A DNA stretch of 59,000 nucleotides from CAYQEC01 sp964416425. Its GTDB lineage: Bacteria > Actinomycetota > Acidimicrobiia > Spongiisociales > UBA5794. Shown here piece by piece: positions 34,002-41,794 of the stretch. Every line of letters begins with the position of its first letter. Within the stretch, counting starts at the first letter, position 1. The translations under genes were made by a program, and so were the position numbers. The stretch lies in contig CAYQEC010000013.1 of NCBI GenBank assembly GCA_964416425.1, positions 1-59,000 on the forward strand. The letters run 5' to 3'. The notes under the pieces are model-generated. The model was given only the letters and a program-made list of their open reading frames with translations. It had not been told where the DNA came from and searched no databases.

Positions 34002-35183
34002 TCAGAGACAGAGGCTGGCGGCGAGCGGGTAGGGATTGACGGCGCCTCCGCCCCCCGGATGGAACTCGAAGTGGAGATGGGTCACCGTGTAGGCGGCGTT
34101 CCCCGTGTTCCCGACGTAGCCGAGCAGGCCACCGGCCGGGAGGTGCTGGCCGACGGCGAGGCCGCTGGCCCAGCCATCGAGGTGGGCGTAGTAGTACTCG
34201 TCGCCGCTGTCCCCCCGCAGCCACACGGTGATGCCCCCGAGACCGCCGTTGCCCATGCGCTTCACCGTGCCCGATTCCACCGCCACCACCGGGGTGCCGC
34301 GCACGGCGATTATGTCCACCCCTTCGTGGAAGCGGCCACCGGAGCGGGGCGCCCCCCAGGTGTCGGTGAAGGTCACCGCCCCGTTGACGGGGCATGCCAT
34401 CCCGCCTGCCGGCGGTTCGGGATCGTCGGAAGGCACGGTGGTGGTCGTCACCCCCGGATCGGTGGTCGTGGTGACGTCCGGAGGGACGGTGGTGGTGGTG
34501 CCGTCCGGCGCCGCCGCAACGGTGGTGGTCGTGGTGGTCGAGGTGGCGCTCCGGGCCGCTTCCTCCCGCCGGAGCCGTTCCTCCTCTTCGCGCTGCCGCC
34601 GCGCCTCCTCCTGCTGCTGGTAGGCGGCGGCCACCTTGTCGTACTCGGCGTTGGCGGCATCGAGCCGGGCGAGGATGGTGGCGGCCTGCGTCTCCAGGTC
34701 GGCGTTGGCGGCCGCCTGGGCTTGCAGCGCCTCGGTGAGGCGGGTGTTCTGGTCCTGGTAGCTGGCCTCGAGAGCGAGGAGCCGTTCCAGCACGGCGCTG
34801 CCGTCGTCCGAGGCCACCGCAAGGTACCCGTTACGGAGCGGCACCTCGGTGATCGACGACAACCCGAACAGGTTCTGGGCGCCGCGGGAGCCGGCCGACA
34901 TGTACAGCTCGAGGGCGACCTCCTGGGCGGCGACACGGGTGGTGGCGAGCTCCCGTTCCGCTACCGACAGCGAGGCGCTGAGCGTGTCGAGATCGGTCTC
35001 GATCTCGAAGGCCCGGGAGATGTTGCGGTCGTATTCGGCGGTGATCTCGGTCAGCTCGGCGCCGACCTCGCGGCGGCGGGCGTCGGCGGCGGCCACGTCG
35101 GCGGGGGTCAGCTCACCGGTCTGGGCGGAAGCGGGCACGGTCGCCAGGAGCAGGAACGCCAGGGCGGCGGCAAGTCGCTTCAC
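34002..35183 (-). CDS. Secreted M23 (LytM) endopeptidase with a coiled coil, EnvC/NlpD type
   Basis: A 393-aa exported protein. After a signal peptide (VKRLAAALAFLLLATVPASA) is a coiled coil of about 200 residues with many EEE/RR heptads (EEARRQREEEERLRREEAAR). A Thr/Pro linker follows, then a C-terminal M23 domain. The zinc ligands are present: FHEGVD (His and Asp) and HLHFEF, with YYYAHL between. Such proteins either cut peptidoglycan cross-links or activate amidases at division. The GTG start at 35183 follows GGAG and overlaps the stop of the MBL gene as GTGA. It is the last gene of a coupled run fxsA-Nudix-MBL-M23. Confidence 0.9.
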   Translation of the reverse strand: MKRLAAALAFLLLATVPASAQTGELTPADVAAADARRREVGAELTEITAEYDRNISRAFEIETDLDTLSASLSVAERELATTRVAAQEVALELYMSAGSRGAQNLFGLSSITEVPLRNGYLAVASDDGSAVLERLLALEASYQDQNTRLTEALQAQAAANADLETQAATILARLDAANAEYDKVAAAYQQQEEARRQREEEERLRREEAARSATSTTTTTTVAAAPDGTTTTVPPDVTTTTDPGVTTTTVPSDDPEPPAGGMACPVNGAVTFTDTWGAPRSGGRFHEGVDIIAVRGTPVVAVESGTVKRMGNGGLGGITVWLRGDSGDEYYYAHLDGWASGLAVGQHLPAGGLLGYVGNTGNAAYTVTHLHFEFHPGGGGAVNPYPLAASLCL

Positions 35184-35971
35184 TTCGTCAGCTCCTCGGA
35201 GAGGCTCACCTTGGTTGCCCGATCGACACCGCCCGCGCCCCACGATACTGCGCCCTCGTCGCTGAGCTTCACCAGCTGGGCATGAACTTGGGCAACGACG
35301 GCGGCGCCCAGCGCCGTGGGGACACCGGCGTAGACCTGGTCGGCGATCTCCCCGATGGTGCCCGCCCCGCCGGCCAGGGCGGCGAGGATCTGCCGCTCCC
35401 GGGCCAGCCGGTGGTCGATGTACCGGCGGATCGCCTCGCCCGCCGGTTCCATCATCTCCCCGTGGCCGGGATGGAGACGCGCCGGATGGAGCCCCGCCAC
35501 CAGCCGCAGCGACGTCAGGTAGGCGGCGGCGTCCTCCACCACCACGGTTGCGCCACCGATGATGTGGTCGCCGGTGAAGAGGTCGTCACCGGCCTGGTAG
35601 CAGAGGTGGTCGGCGGTGTGGCCCGGGGTGTGGATGGCGATGAGCACCGCGTCGCCCACCGGGATCTCGTCCCGATCGGCGACGGCGGCGGTGGGGGTAA
35701 ATCCGGGGCCGGGCCCGAACCCGAGCACCGGGACGTCGAAGCGGTCGCCGAGCACGTTGGCGGCCGGGGCGTGGTCGGGGTGGGTGTGGGTGACCAGGAT
35801 CGCCTCCAGCTGGCGGTCGCCGACGCCGCCGGCGACGGCGTCGAGGTGAGCCGGGATCACCGGTCCCGGGTCGAGGATGACGATCCGGCCTGCCGACGAC
35901 ACGAGGTAGGTGTTGGTGCCGGGACCGGTGAAGGGACCGGGATTGGGAGCGAGGACCCGCTCAATCTGCAT
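35180..35971 (-). CDS. Metallo-beta-lactamase-fold hydrolase, LACTB2-like
   Basis: A 263-aa protein with the two-metal MBL motif THTHPDHAPAA (HxHxDH), then HTPGHTADHL, FTGDHIIGG and a final His in LHPGHGEMM. The early NPGPFTGPGTNTYLV and the C-terminal winged-helix-like region (ERQILAALAGGAGTIGEIAD) match the LACTB2/RNase-like subgroup, which includes single-strand ribonucleases and glyoxalase-II-like enzymes. The start overlaps the preceding Nudix gene by 11 nt. The substrate is not evident. Confidence 0.88.
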   Translation of the reverse strand: MQIERVLAPNPGPFTGPGTNTYLVSSAGRIVILDPGPVIPAHLDAVAGGVGDRQLEAILVTHTHPDHAPAANVLGDRFDVPVLGFGPGPGFTPTAAVADRDEIPVGDAVLIAIHTPGHTADHLCYQAGDDLFTGDHIIGGATVVVEDAAAYLTSLRLVAGLHPARLHPGHGEMMEPAGEAIRRYIDHRLARERQILAALAGGAGTIGEIADQVYAGVPTALGAAVVAQVHAQLVKLSDEGAVSWGAGGVDRATKVSLSEELTK

Positions 35972-36746
35972 CGCGCTTCGCCTCCTCTGCCGCGCCGGGA
36001 CCGACCCCGGTCACCCGGGCCGTCAGGATCACCGCCGCGGCGGGGTCGGCCGGATCCTCGTAGCCCGGTTCTCCGGGGAGCACCACCTGCAGTGATCGGT
36101 CGCCGGTGAGGCGAACTCGAGGGAGGATCGGCGTCACCACCCGGTCGACGGCCGACGCCAGCACCTCCGGCACCGTGGCGAAGCGGGCAAGATCCTCGAG
36201 GGTCTTCCTGGTGGGGAAGGGAAGCTCCCATTGCCCGGCGTCGGCCCGGGCGAGGACGGCGCCGGGCGCCACGAACTCGGCCCGATCCACCTCCTCCCCG
36301 TCGGGGAGCGGGACCAGCCCGTCGCCGCCGGCGGCGACGAAGAACCGGGCGTCGAACCGGACCGGGAGCGCCTCGGGCGTGACCCAGTTGCCGAAGAGCA
36401 CGAGCTGGCCCGGGTCGAGTCGGACGCCACGACGGGCCGCCTCCTCGTACACCGCGGCGCCACGCCACCCGCCCCGGGCGACGAAGGGCGGATCGGCCAG
36501 CCACACCCCGGTCTCTTCGATCAGCTCCCGCAGCGCCGCCGCCTGCCACGGTCGCATCCGGCCGCCGGCGCCGACCAGCGCCCGATGGGCGGCCCGGTCG
36601 GTGCCGTCCACCGTCCCGCCGGGGAACACCCAGGCGCCGCCCATGAACCGGGCCGAGGCGGCCCGGCGCACCATGAGCACTTCGAGACCGTCCAGGGCCG
36701 GGCGAAGGAGACAGAGGGTCGCCGAGGAGCGGGGTGCGCCGCTCAC
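35961..36746 (-). CDS. Nudix hydrolase of the NUDT19/CoA-diphosphatase-like group
   Basis: A 261-aa protein. The Nudix box is split: PGGTVDGTD, an insertion of about 20 residues (including RMRPWQ), then AALRELIEETGVWL, which carries the catalytic REXXEE. This split box is normal for the NUDT7/NUDT19 type that cleaves CoA or fatty-acyl-CoA diphosphates. A start at the GTG at 36746 overlaps the fxsA stop as GTGA; the longer frame upstream is a shadow. It overlaps the MBL gene downstream. Confidence 0.82.
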   Translation of the reverse strand: MSGAPRSSATLCLLRPALDGLEVLMVRRAASARFMGGAWVFPGGTVDGTDRAAHRALVGAGGRMRPWQAAALRELIEETGVWLADPPFVARGGWRGAAVYEEAARRGVRLDPGQLVLFGNWVTPEALPVRFDARFFVAAGGDGLVPLPDGEEVDRAEFVAPGAVLARADAGQWELPFPTRKTLEDLARFATVPEVLASAVDRVVTPILPRVRLTGDRSLQVVLPGEPGYEDPADPAAAVILTARVTGVGPGAAEEAKRDAD

Positions 36747-37120
36747 AGCACCGTGGTGCGGTTGCGGAAGCGGCGCAGGCCCCATTGCCGGACCGCCTCC
36801 CGCACGCCGGGAATCAGCAAGGCGAACCCGATGGCGTCGGTGAGGAAGCCCGGCGTGATCAGCAGTGTCCCGGCAACGAGGATCATGGCGCTGTGGGCGA
36901 GCGGCCGCCCCGGGAAGGACCCGGCCGCGAATTCGGCCCGCACCCGGGACCATTCAGCGCGGCTCTGGCGGGACACCAGTGAGGCGCCGAGGATGGCGGT
37001 GACGACCACCACCAGCAGGGTGGGACCGAGTCCGATCCTGCCGCCGACCACGACGAAGAGGGCGATCTCCACGACGGGAGTCACCACGAACACCGTGAAG
37101 AGCAAGCTGGAGAGGCGCAT
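36743..37120 (-). CDS. fxsA: FxsA-family membrane protein
   Basis: A 125-aa inner-membrane protein of the FxsA family (named for suppression of phage T7 F exclusion in E. coli). Two N-terminal hydrophobic helices carry the family segment VVEIALFVVVGGRIGLGPT. The middle GASLVSRQSRAEWSRVRAEF is cytosolic. A re-entrant hydrophobic segment (ILVAGTLLITPGFLTDAIG) precedes the Arg-rich C-terminus. The cellular role is unknown. It is the first gene of the coupled run and diverges from the selA remnant 36 nt away. Confidence 0.88.
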   Translation of the reverse strand: MRLSSLLFTVFVVTPVVEIALFVVVGGRIGLGPTLLVVVVTAILGASLVSRQSRAEWSRVRAEFAAGSFPGRPLAHSAMILVAGTLLITPGFLTDAIGFALLIPGVREAVRQWGLRRFRNRTTVL

Positions 37121-37156
37121 CGTTCCGAGCTTACCGGGCCGGGTAGGCTGCGCCAC

Positions 37157-37646
37157 ATGGCATTGCGGGATCTTCCGGGTGTCGACGCCCTGACGGACCG
37201 GCTGGAAGCCGCCGCCGGGCCCGGGTTGCCCCGCCCGCTGCTCGTCGCGGTGGCCCGGGACGCCCTCGACGAGGCGCGGCGCCGCATCGGCGACGGTGAC
37301 GACCCCGATCCGGTGGAGATCGCGGTCACCCGGCTCGCCCCGCTGCAGGGGCGCCGGCCCCGCACGGTGGTGAACGCCACCGGCGTCCTGCTCCACACCA
37401 ACCTGGGGCGGGCCCCGGTCGCCGCCGCCGCTCCCGGAGCAGATGGAGCGGATCACCGCCGTCCTCGCCGACCTCCCCGCCGGTTTTACGGTGGCCGAGT
37501 TCCGGGACGCCATCGGCGTGAGCCGCCGGCAGGCGGTGCCGCTGCTGGAGTGGCTGGACGCGGCAGGCTGGACGACCCGGTCGGGCGACCAGCGTTACCT
37601 CAGATCGAGGCCGCAGCCATCACCTGGTGACGTTCCGCCTCCGTGA
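37157..37646 (+). pseudogene. Deletion scar joining the start of selA to the end of selB
   Basis: From the ATG at 37157 about 90 codons match the N-terminus of SelA (selenocysteine synthase): LPGVDALTDRL, then RTVVNATGVLLHTNLGRAPV. SelA should continue for about 350 more residues with its PLP Lys, but the homology stops near 37430. From about 37431, in another frame, comes LPEQMERITAVLADLPAGFT, then VAEFRDAIGVSRRQAVPLLE and a GDQRYLR ending. This is the last winged-helix domain of SelB, the selenocysteine elongation factor. A selA-selB operon has lost its middle and the two ends are out of frame. The scar's 3' end overlaps the whiB 3' end. No selC or selD is visible here. Confidence 0.82.
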
Positions 37647-37905
37647 GCCCGCCCCAGATCCCGTAGGGCTCACGGATCTGCATGGCGTAATCGAGGCAGG
37701 GTCCCTTCACCGGACATACGCTACATATCGACTTGGCTCTGAGCTCCCTCCGCTCCCGCTCGTCCTTCCGCTCCGCGGTACTGGGAGGGAAAAAGAGATG
37801 GGATCGATTTCCACGACAGAGGGCGACGGGTTGCCAAGAGCGATCGAGCGGAATCACTAGGGGTCTCCTCCGCGGCTTCGTTGACGGAACGTGCAACCGC
37901 AACAA
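37600..37905 (-). CDS. WhiB-family [4Fe-4S] transcription regulator
   Basis: A 101-aa Wbl protein, a family essentially confined to actinobacteria. The four cluster cysteines are C30 (VALCRG), C61, C64 and C70 (CSVCPVKGPC), followed by the turn GIWGG (82-86) and a basic C-terminal stretch. These proteins bind the primary sigma factor or DNA in a redox-dependent way. The first 16 residues may be extra; a GTG at codon 17 (VIPLDRSWQP) is an alternative start. It is convergent with and overlaps the selA/selB scar by 47 nt. Which whiB subgroup it belongs to cannot be told. Confidence 0.92.
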   Translation of the reverse strand: MLRLHVPSTKPRRRPLVIPLDRSWQPVALCRGNRSHLFFPPSTAERKDERERRELRAKSICSVCPVKGPCLDYAMQIREPYGIWGGLTEAERHQVMAAASI

Positions 37906-37962
37906 GAGACGGTAATGAAACCCTGAACCCGGCGCCAGGAAGAAGCTGGCGTTTCGCGCTAG

Positions 37963-39258
37963 CTATTCGCGAACAGGCCTGCCCTGGGGGATCTCCGCCG
38001 GACCCACTTCGAGCACGATTCCGTCCACCCCCAGCACCACGATGCCGTCGCCTTCCCGGATGCCAGCGGCCCGCCGTGACCGTGCCCGCCATCGCGCCCC
38101 GTCGACCGAGACGACCCCTTCGGGATCGAATCCGGTCGCTGCGATGCCGGCGCGGCCCACGAGGTGCTCCCGGCCGATGGTGGGGGTGGAGAAGCGGGAA
38201 CGGATCACGGCGGTGATGGCGAATATGAAGAAGAGGGCGACACCGAGCACGATGAGCAGGACCTGCCACCAGCCGGGACCGAACTGGGGATGGGCCGTGG
38301 TGAATCTGATGCCGCCGACCAGCAGCAGCGCCGTCCCCCCGATGGAGCGGATCCCCAACTCGTTGCGCTGCAGGTCCCAGGTGTACAGCCCCATTCCGGC
38401 GGCGAGCACCGCCACCGCCCACCAGCTCACCGGCAGGGTGGCGAGGCCGTACCCGCCGAGGAAGAGCAGCAGCGCCGCCACCGCGGCGGCGAGCCCGACC
38501 CCGGCGGCGTAGAACTCGAAGACGGCGACGGTGAGCCCGGCGAGCAGGAAGAAGAGGGCCGCCTCCGGGCTCACCGCGAGGCGGAGGAACCGGGTGAGCA
38601 GGCCCGGTTTGAGGAAGCGCACCTCGACCGAGGGGATGATCACGGCGATGCCGTCGTCCCCGATCACGGTCTCGGACGTCTCGAGCGTGACCGGGCCGTC
38701 CGGGGTTTCCGCCACCAGCCCGTCGAGGCCGGCGATGAACTGCCCGATCGAGGGAACCACGACGTCGATGAACTCCGGGGCGTCGGACTCGGTGACCTCG
38801 ACGGCCCGGTGCGCCAGGTCGAGGACGGCCGGATCGGGAACCAGGACCGCGGCGTCGCCCCGCACCACCGTCGGCGACGTGTACCCGATGCGGGCCCCCG
38901 GAGCCGCCCCGGCGATCGGCACCGCCGCCACCAGCTGGGCGGCGCCACCGTAAGCGGCAGCGCCGTCCGGGCCGACCCAGGCGACCACCGGGACCGGCGA
39001 CGCCTCGACCGACGCGAGCAGGGCGGCCAGGTCACCCGACGCCACCCCGGGATTGTCGATCTGGAGCACGACGAGCTGGGCGTCGCCCGTCTCGATCGTC
39101 CCGGTCAGGAAGTCGATGGCGCGCTGGTCGAGCGGACCGCGCACGTCGGCCACCACCACCGGCCCGGCCTCCTGGGCGGAGGCGGTGACGACCGGCAGGA
39201 CGAAGCCCACGAGCAGGAGCAGGGAGAGGAGGCGGATCCGCACAGCAGGGGGGATCAT
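37963..39258 (-). CDS. NfeD/ClpP-class membrane protein lacking the catalytic Ser
   Basis: A 431-aa protein with a signal peptide (to TASAQ, about residue 29), a ClpP/SppA-like crotonase-fold domain (33-200: VVVADVRGPLDQRAIDFL, VVLQIDNPG, PVVAWVGPDG), about four membrane helices and a C-terminal NfeD OB-fold domain (IGREHLVGRAGIAATGFDPE). It resembles the long NfeD (NfeD1b) proteases paired with stomatin. At the place of the nucleophile, usually ASAG, the sequence is AAAYGGAA (100-107), so proteolysis is doubtful. The ATG at 39258 is taken as start. No stomatin/SPFH gene is next to it. Confidence 0.8.
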   Translation of the reverse strand: MIPPAVRIRLLSLLLLVGFVLPVVTASAQEAGPVVVADVRGPLDQRAIDFLTGTIETGDAQLVVLQIDNPGVASGDLAALLASVEASPVPVVAWVGPDGAAAYGGAAQLVAAVPIAGAAPGARIGYTSPTVVRGDAAVLVPDPAVLDLAHRAVEVTESDAPEFIDVVVPSIGQFIAGLDGLVAETPDGPVTLETSETVIGDDGIAVIIPSVEVRFLKPGLLTRFLRLAVSPEAALFFLLAGLTVAVFEFYAAGVGLAAAVAALLLFLGGYGLATLPVSWWAVAVLAAGMGLYTWDLQRNELGIRSIGGTALLLVGGIRFTTAHPQFGPGWWQVLLIVLGVALFFIFAITAVIRSRFSTPTIGREHLVGRAGIAATGFDPEGVVSVDGARWRARSRRAAGIREGDGIVVLGVDGIVLEVGPAEIPQGRPVRE

Positions 39259-39379
39259 ATTGGGGTCGAGCCGCTTCGGCACACCGGCCGGTTCCGGCGT
39301 CCCCGGCTCATCTCGCCGCCACCGGTTGCGACCGACCGCGCGCTGGTGGATTCGGCGCCGATCTCCTAGCCTCCACCTC

Positions 39380-39748
39380 ATGTCACGCGTCCTGGTGCTC
39401 GCCGACGAGCCGTGGGTCCGCAACGAGGTCCACGCCGCCCTGACCGAGCCCCCCTACACCCTGATCGACCACGACGACCCCGTCACCGCGGCGGCCCGTG
39501 CCGTCGACGAGGCGGTCGACGTGGTGGTCACCGACCTGCAGGTCGGATCCATGGGTGGCATGGCCGTCACCCGCGACGTGCGCGACCGCGACGCCCTGGC
39601 GGGCCGGGAGTTCACCCCGGTGGTGATCCTGCTCGACCGGGCCGCCGACGCCTTCCTCGCCAAACGGGCCGGGGCCGCCGGCTGGGTCGTCAAGCCGTTC
39701 ACGACCGCGACGATCCGGGAGGCGCTGGAACGGGCGACGGGAGGCTGA
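39380..39748 (+). CDS. Stand-alone response-regulator receiver
   Basis: A 122-aa receiver domain with no output domain. The acidic pair D9-E10 (LVLADEPW), phospho-acceptor D52 (VVVTDLQVGSMGG) and Lys K105 (WVVKPFT) are in place, so phosphorylation should be possible. A single-domain receiver may pass phosphate or bind a target protein. The histidine kinase of the window is 10 kb away and not coupled. The CNNM gene starts 22 nt downstream on the same strand. Confidence 0.85.
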   Translation: MSRVLVLADEPWVRNEVHAALTEPPYTLIDHDDPVTAAARAVDEAVDVVVTDLQVGSMGGMAVTRDVRDRDALAGREFTPVVILLDRAADAFLAKRAGAAGWVVKPFTTATIREALERATGG

Positions 39749-39770
39749 CCGGCGCCTGAGGCGGCCGCCC

Positions 39771-41039
39771 ATGAGCATCGTCAACATCGTCTACGTCGTC
39801 ACCCTGGCCCTCTGCGCCTTGGGCTCGGGGTTCTTCTCCGGCTCCGAGACCGCCCTCATCGGGATCGGCAAGGAGCGGGTCCACCAACTCGCCGAGACCG
39901 GGAAGCGGGGGCGGCGGGTGCAGCAGCTCGTCGCCGACCCGGACCGTCTCCTCAGCACCCTGCTGGTCGCCAACAACCTCGCCAACATCCTGGGCGCCGC
40001 CATCGCCACCGCCCTCTTCATCCAGCGCCTCGGCCAGCGCTGGGGCCCCTGGGTGGCGACGGTGACGGTGACGGCGGTGGTGCTGGTGGTGGGTGAGATC
40101 ACTCCCAAGAGCCTGGCCGCCCGCTACCCGGAGCGGTTCTCCCTGGCGGTGGCGCCCACCATCCTCCGCCTCTCCCGGGTCCTTGGGCCGGTGGCGCACC
40201 TGTTCACCGCCATCACCCGGGGCCTCTTCCGCCTCTTCCGGATCCCGGCCCGGCCCGACACCCACGCCGTCACCGAGGCCGACATCAAGGCCCTGGCGGA
40301 ATTGGGCATGCACGGCGGCGGCATCGAGAGTGTGGAACGGGAGATCATCGACGCCCTCTTCACCCTCGCCGACCGGCCGGTGCGGGAGGTGGTGACGCCG
40401 CGGGTAGACATCGTGGCGCTCACCCTCCCGGTGAGGGCCGAAGACGTGAGAGCGGCGGTGGCGGCAGCCGGCCATTCCCGCTTCCCGGTCTCGGAGGGCA
40501 ACCTCGACGAGCTGCGAGGGGTGCTCTACGTCAAGGACCTGCTCCAGCTCCCCGCCGAGCCCACCCCGGAACAGATCCGGTCGATCCTGCGGCTCCCGAC
40601 GTTCATCCCCGAGTCGGCGACGATCCTCCGGGTGCTGCAGGACATGCGGGCCCGCCGCTTCGCCTTCGCGGTGGTGCTCGACGAGCACGGCGGCGTCGAG
40701 GGCATCGTCACGATCAAGGATCTCGTCGCCGAGCTGGTGGGTGAGCTGCAGGACGAGTACGACCCGGGCTCGCCGTCGGTGGTCCAGGTGGGCGCCCGAC
40801 AGTGGGTCGCCGACGGCCGGCTCCCCCTCGAGGACCTGGAGGCCACGGTGGGCTACCACTTCCCCGGTGGGCCCTACTCGACGGTGGGGGGCCTCATCAT
40901 GGCCCTCGCCGGGCGGATCCCGGAGGAGGGGGAACGGATCGAGACCGACGTGTGCGTCTTCACGGTGCTGGCGATGGACCGCAACCGGATCGACCGGGTG
41001 CAGGTTGAGCCACCCCCACAGCGAGGTACAATCACCTGA
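39771..41039 (+). CDS. CNNM/HlyC-CorC family membrane protein with CBS pair
   Basis: A 422-aa protein with the CNNM transmembrane domain (first 180 residues: SGFFSGSETALIGI, then LLVANNLANILGAAIATALF and VVGEITPKSLAAR). A CBS pair follows (about 200-330: PRVDIVALTLPV, LYVKDLLQL, VLDEHGGVEGIVTIKDLV) and then the CorC_HlyC domain (WVADGRLPLEDLEATVGY, YSTVGGLIMALAGRIP). The family is linked to Mg2+ (or Co2+) efflux and magnesium homeostasis. Its last codons overlap the promoter of tRNA-Pro, which starts one base after the stop codon. Confidence 0.9.
   Translation: MSIVNIVYVVTLALCALGSGFFSGSETALIGIGKERVHQLAETGKRGRRVQQLVADPDRLLSTLLVANNLANILGAAIATALFIQRLGQRWGPWVATVTVTAVVLVVGEITPKSLAARYPERFSLAVAPTILRLSRVLGPVAHLFTAITRGLFRLFRIPARPDTHAVTEADIKALAELGMHGGGIESVEREIIDALFTLADRPVREVVTPRVDIVALTLPVRAEDVRAAVAAAGHSRFPVSEGNLDELRGVLYVKDLLQLPAEPTPEQIRSILRLPTFIPESATILRVLQDMRARRFAFAVVLDEHGGVEGIVTIKDLVAELVGELQDEYDPGSPSVVQVGARQWVADGRLPLEDLEATVGYHFPGGPYSTVGGLIMALAGRIPEEGERIETDVCVFTVLAMDRNRIDRVQVEPPPQRGTIT
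41005..41032 (+). promoter_or_regulatory. Predicted tRNA-Pro promoter inside the CNNM gene end
   Basis: TTGAGC (41005-41010) and TACAAT (41027-41032) are good -35 and -10 boxes with a 16-nt spacer. The -10 ends eight bases before the tRNA. Both lie within the last codons of the CNNM gene. Confidence 0.6.
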
Positions 41040-41040
41040 T

Positions 41041-41117
41041 CGGGACGTGGCGCAGCTTGGTAGCGCGCATCGTTCGGGACGATGAGGTCGCCGGTTCAAA
41101 TCCGGCCGTCCCGACCA
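41041..41117 (+). tRNA. tRNA-Pro (anticodon CGG)
   Basis: The 77-nt gene folds as a full cloverleaf: acceptor CGGGACG/CGTCCCG, D-stem GCGC/GCGC, anticodon stem CATCG/CGATG with loop TTCGGGA (anticodon CGG at 41075-41077), and T-arm GCCGG-TTCAAAT-CCGGC. The CCA end is encoded (41115-41117). It reads the CCG codon, which is frequent in this genome. The variable region is short (five nt), so it is not a selenocysteine or serine tRNA. Confidence 0.96.
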
Positions 41118-41146
41118 GAAGCCGGCGGTCACCCGCCGGCTTCTTC
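41118..41146 (+). terminator. Terminator of tRNA-Pro
   Basis: An 11-bp perfect stem, GAAGCCGGCGG (41118-41128) and CCGCCGGCTTC (41133-41143), with a four-base loop TCAC, follows the CCA end directly and is trailed by TTC. It could also terminate the convergent SRPBCC gene. Confidence 0.8.
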
Positions 41147-41163
41147 GCGTCTCGGGCCCTGCG

Positions 41164-41625
41164 CTACGCCGGCTGGGCGGCGCTGCTGCCGACGATGGCC
41201 TTCTTCAGCACCTCCAGCTCCCGGCGGAGCCGGGACCGCATACTGTGCCGGAGGAACGGCCCGAGCAGCAGCGAGACGAAGCGGGTCGCCAGGCTGTCGG
41301 GCCCGGCGTCGATCCGGTTCACGACCTCGGTCTTGCCGTCGACGGAGTGCAGCTCCAGCCATCCCCGGAACGAGAACGGGCCGCGGTCGGCCTCGGTGGC
41401 GAACTCGCGGGGCGGGGCGTAGGAGGTGACCTTGAACTCGATCTCGGAGGGACGCCAACCCGCCACGTACTCGGCGACGAAACGGGCCCCCTCGCCGACC
41501 TCGCGGGATACCATCCGGGCCCGCCGCACCCCACTGACCCAGCGGGGCATGTTCTCGACGTTGGCGATGAAGGAGAAGACCTGATCGACAGAACGTTCGA
41601 TCAAGATGCTTGCCTGAGCGATCAT
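41164..41625 (-). CDS. SRPBCC/START-fold (polyketide cyclase-like) protein
   Basis: A 153-aa protein of the START/Bet-v-1 fold: ASILIERSVDQVFSFIANVE opening, MPRWVSGVRRARMV, FRGWLELHSVDGKTEVVNRI, and a C-terminal helix RLRRELEVLKKAI. The fold makes a pocket for hydrophobic ligands; many actinobacterial members are uncharacterised. The ATG at 41625 is preceded by GGAGGACAGG, which decides the start; the longer upstream frame is unsupported. It stands alone, convergent with tRNA-Pro. Confidence 0.85.
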   Translation of the reverse strand: MIAQASILIERSVDQVFSFIANVENMPRWVSGVRRARMVSREVGEGARFVAEYVAGWRPSEIEFKVTSYAPPREFATEADRGPFSFRGWLELHSVDGKTEVVNRIDAGPDSLATRFVSLLLGPFLRHSMRSRLRRELEVLKKAIVGSSAAQPA

Positions 41626-41794
41626 CCTGTCCTCCATCCGCTGGTCCCTACCGTACCCGACACCCGACCACATGCACGGTGACCTCACAGGTATCGGCCG
41701 ATGCATGGGAATCGCTGAAGCGATCCCTCTCCTGCAACGGCAGCGGGGTGCGGATTCGCACCCGCACCCCGGCCAACAGTCGCTGTGATCGCGC

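Noticed and set aside
36440..36610. A broken Nudix box in the Nudix hydrolase
   Set aside because: The insertion between PGG and REXXEE is normal for the NUDT7/NUDT19 type, so it is not damage.
41041..41117. The idea that this tRNA is selenocysteine tRNA (selC), given the sel scar 3.4 kb away
   Set aside because: The anticodon is CGG (Pro), the length is 77 nt, the acceptor stem is 7 bp and there is no long variable arm.
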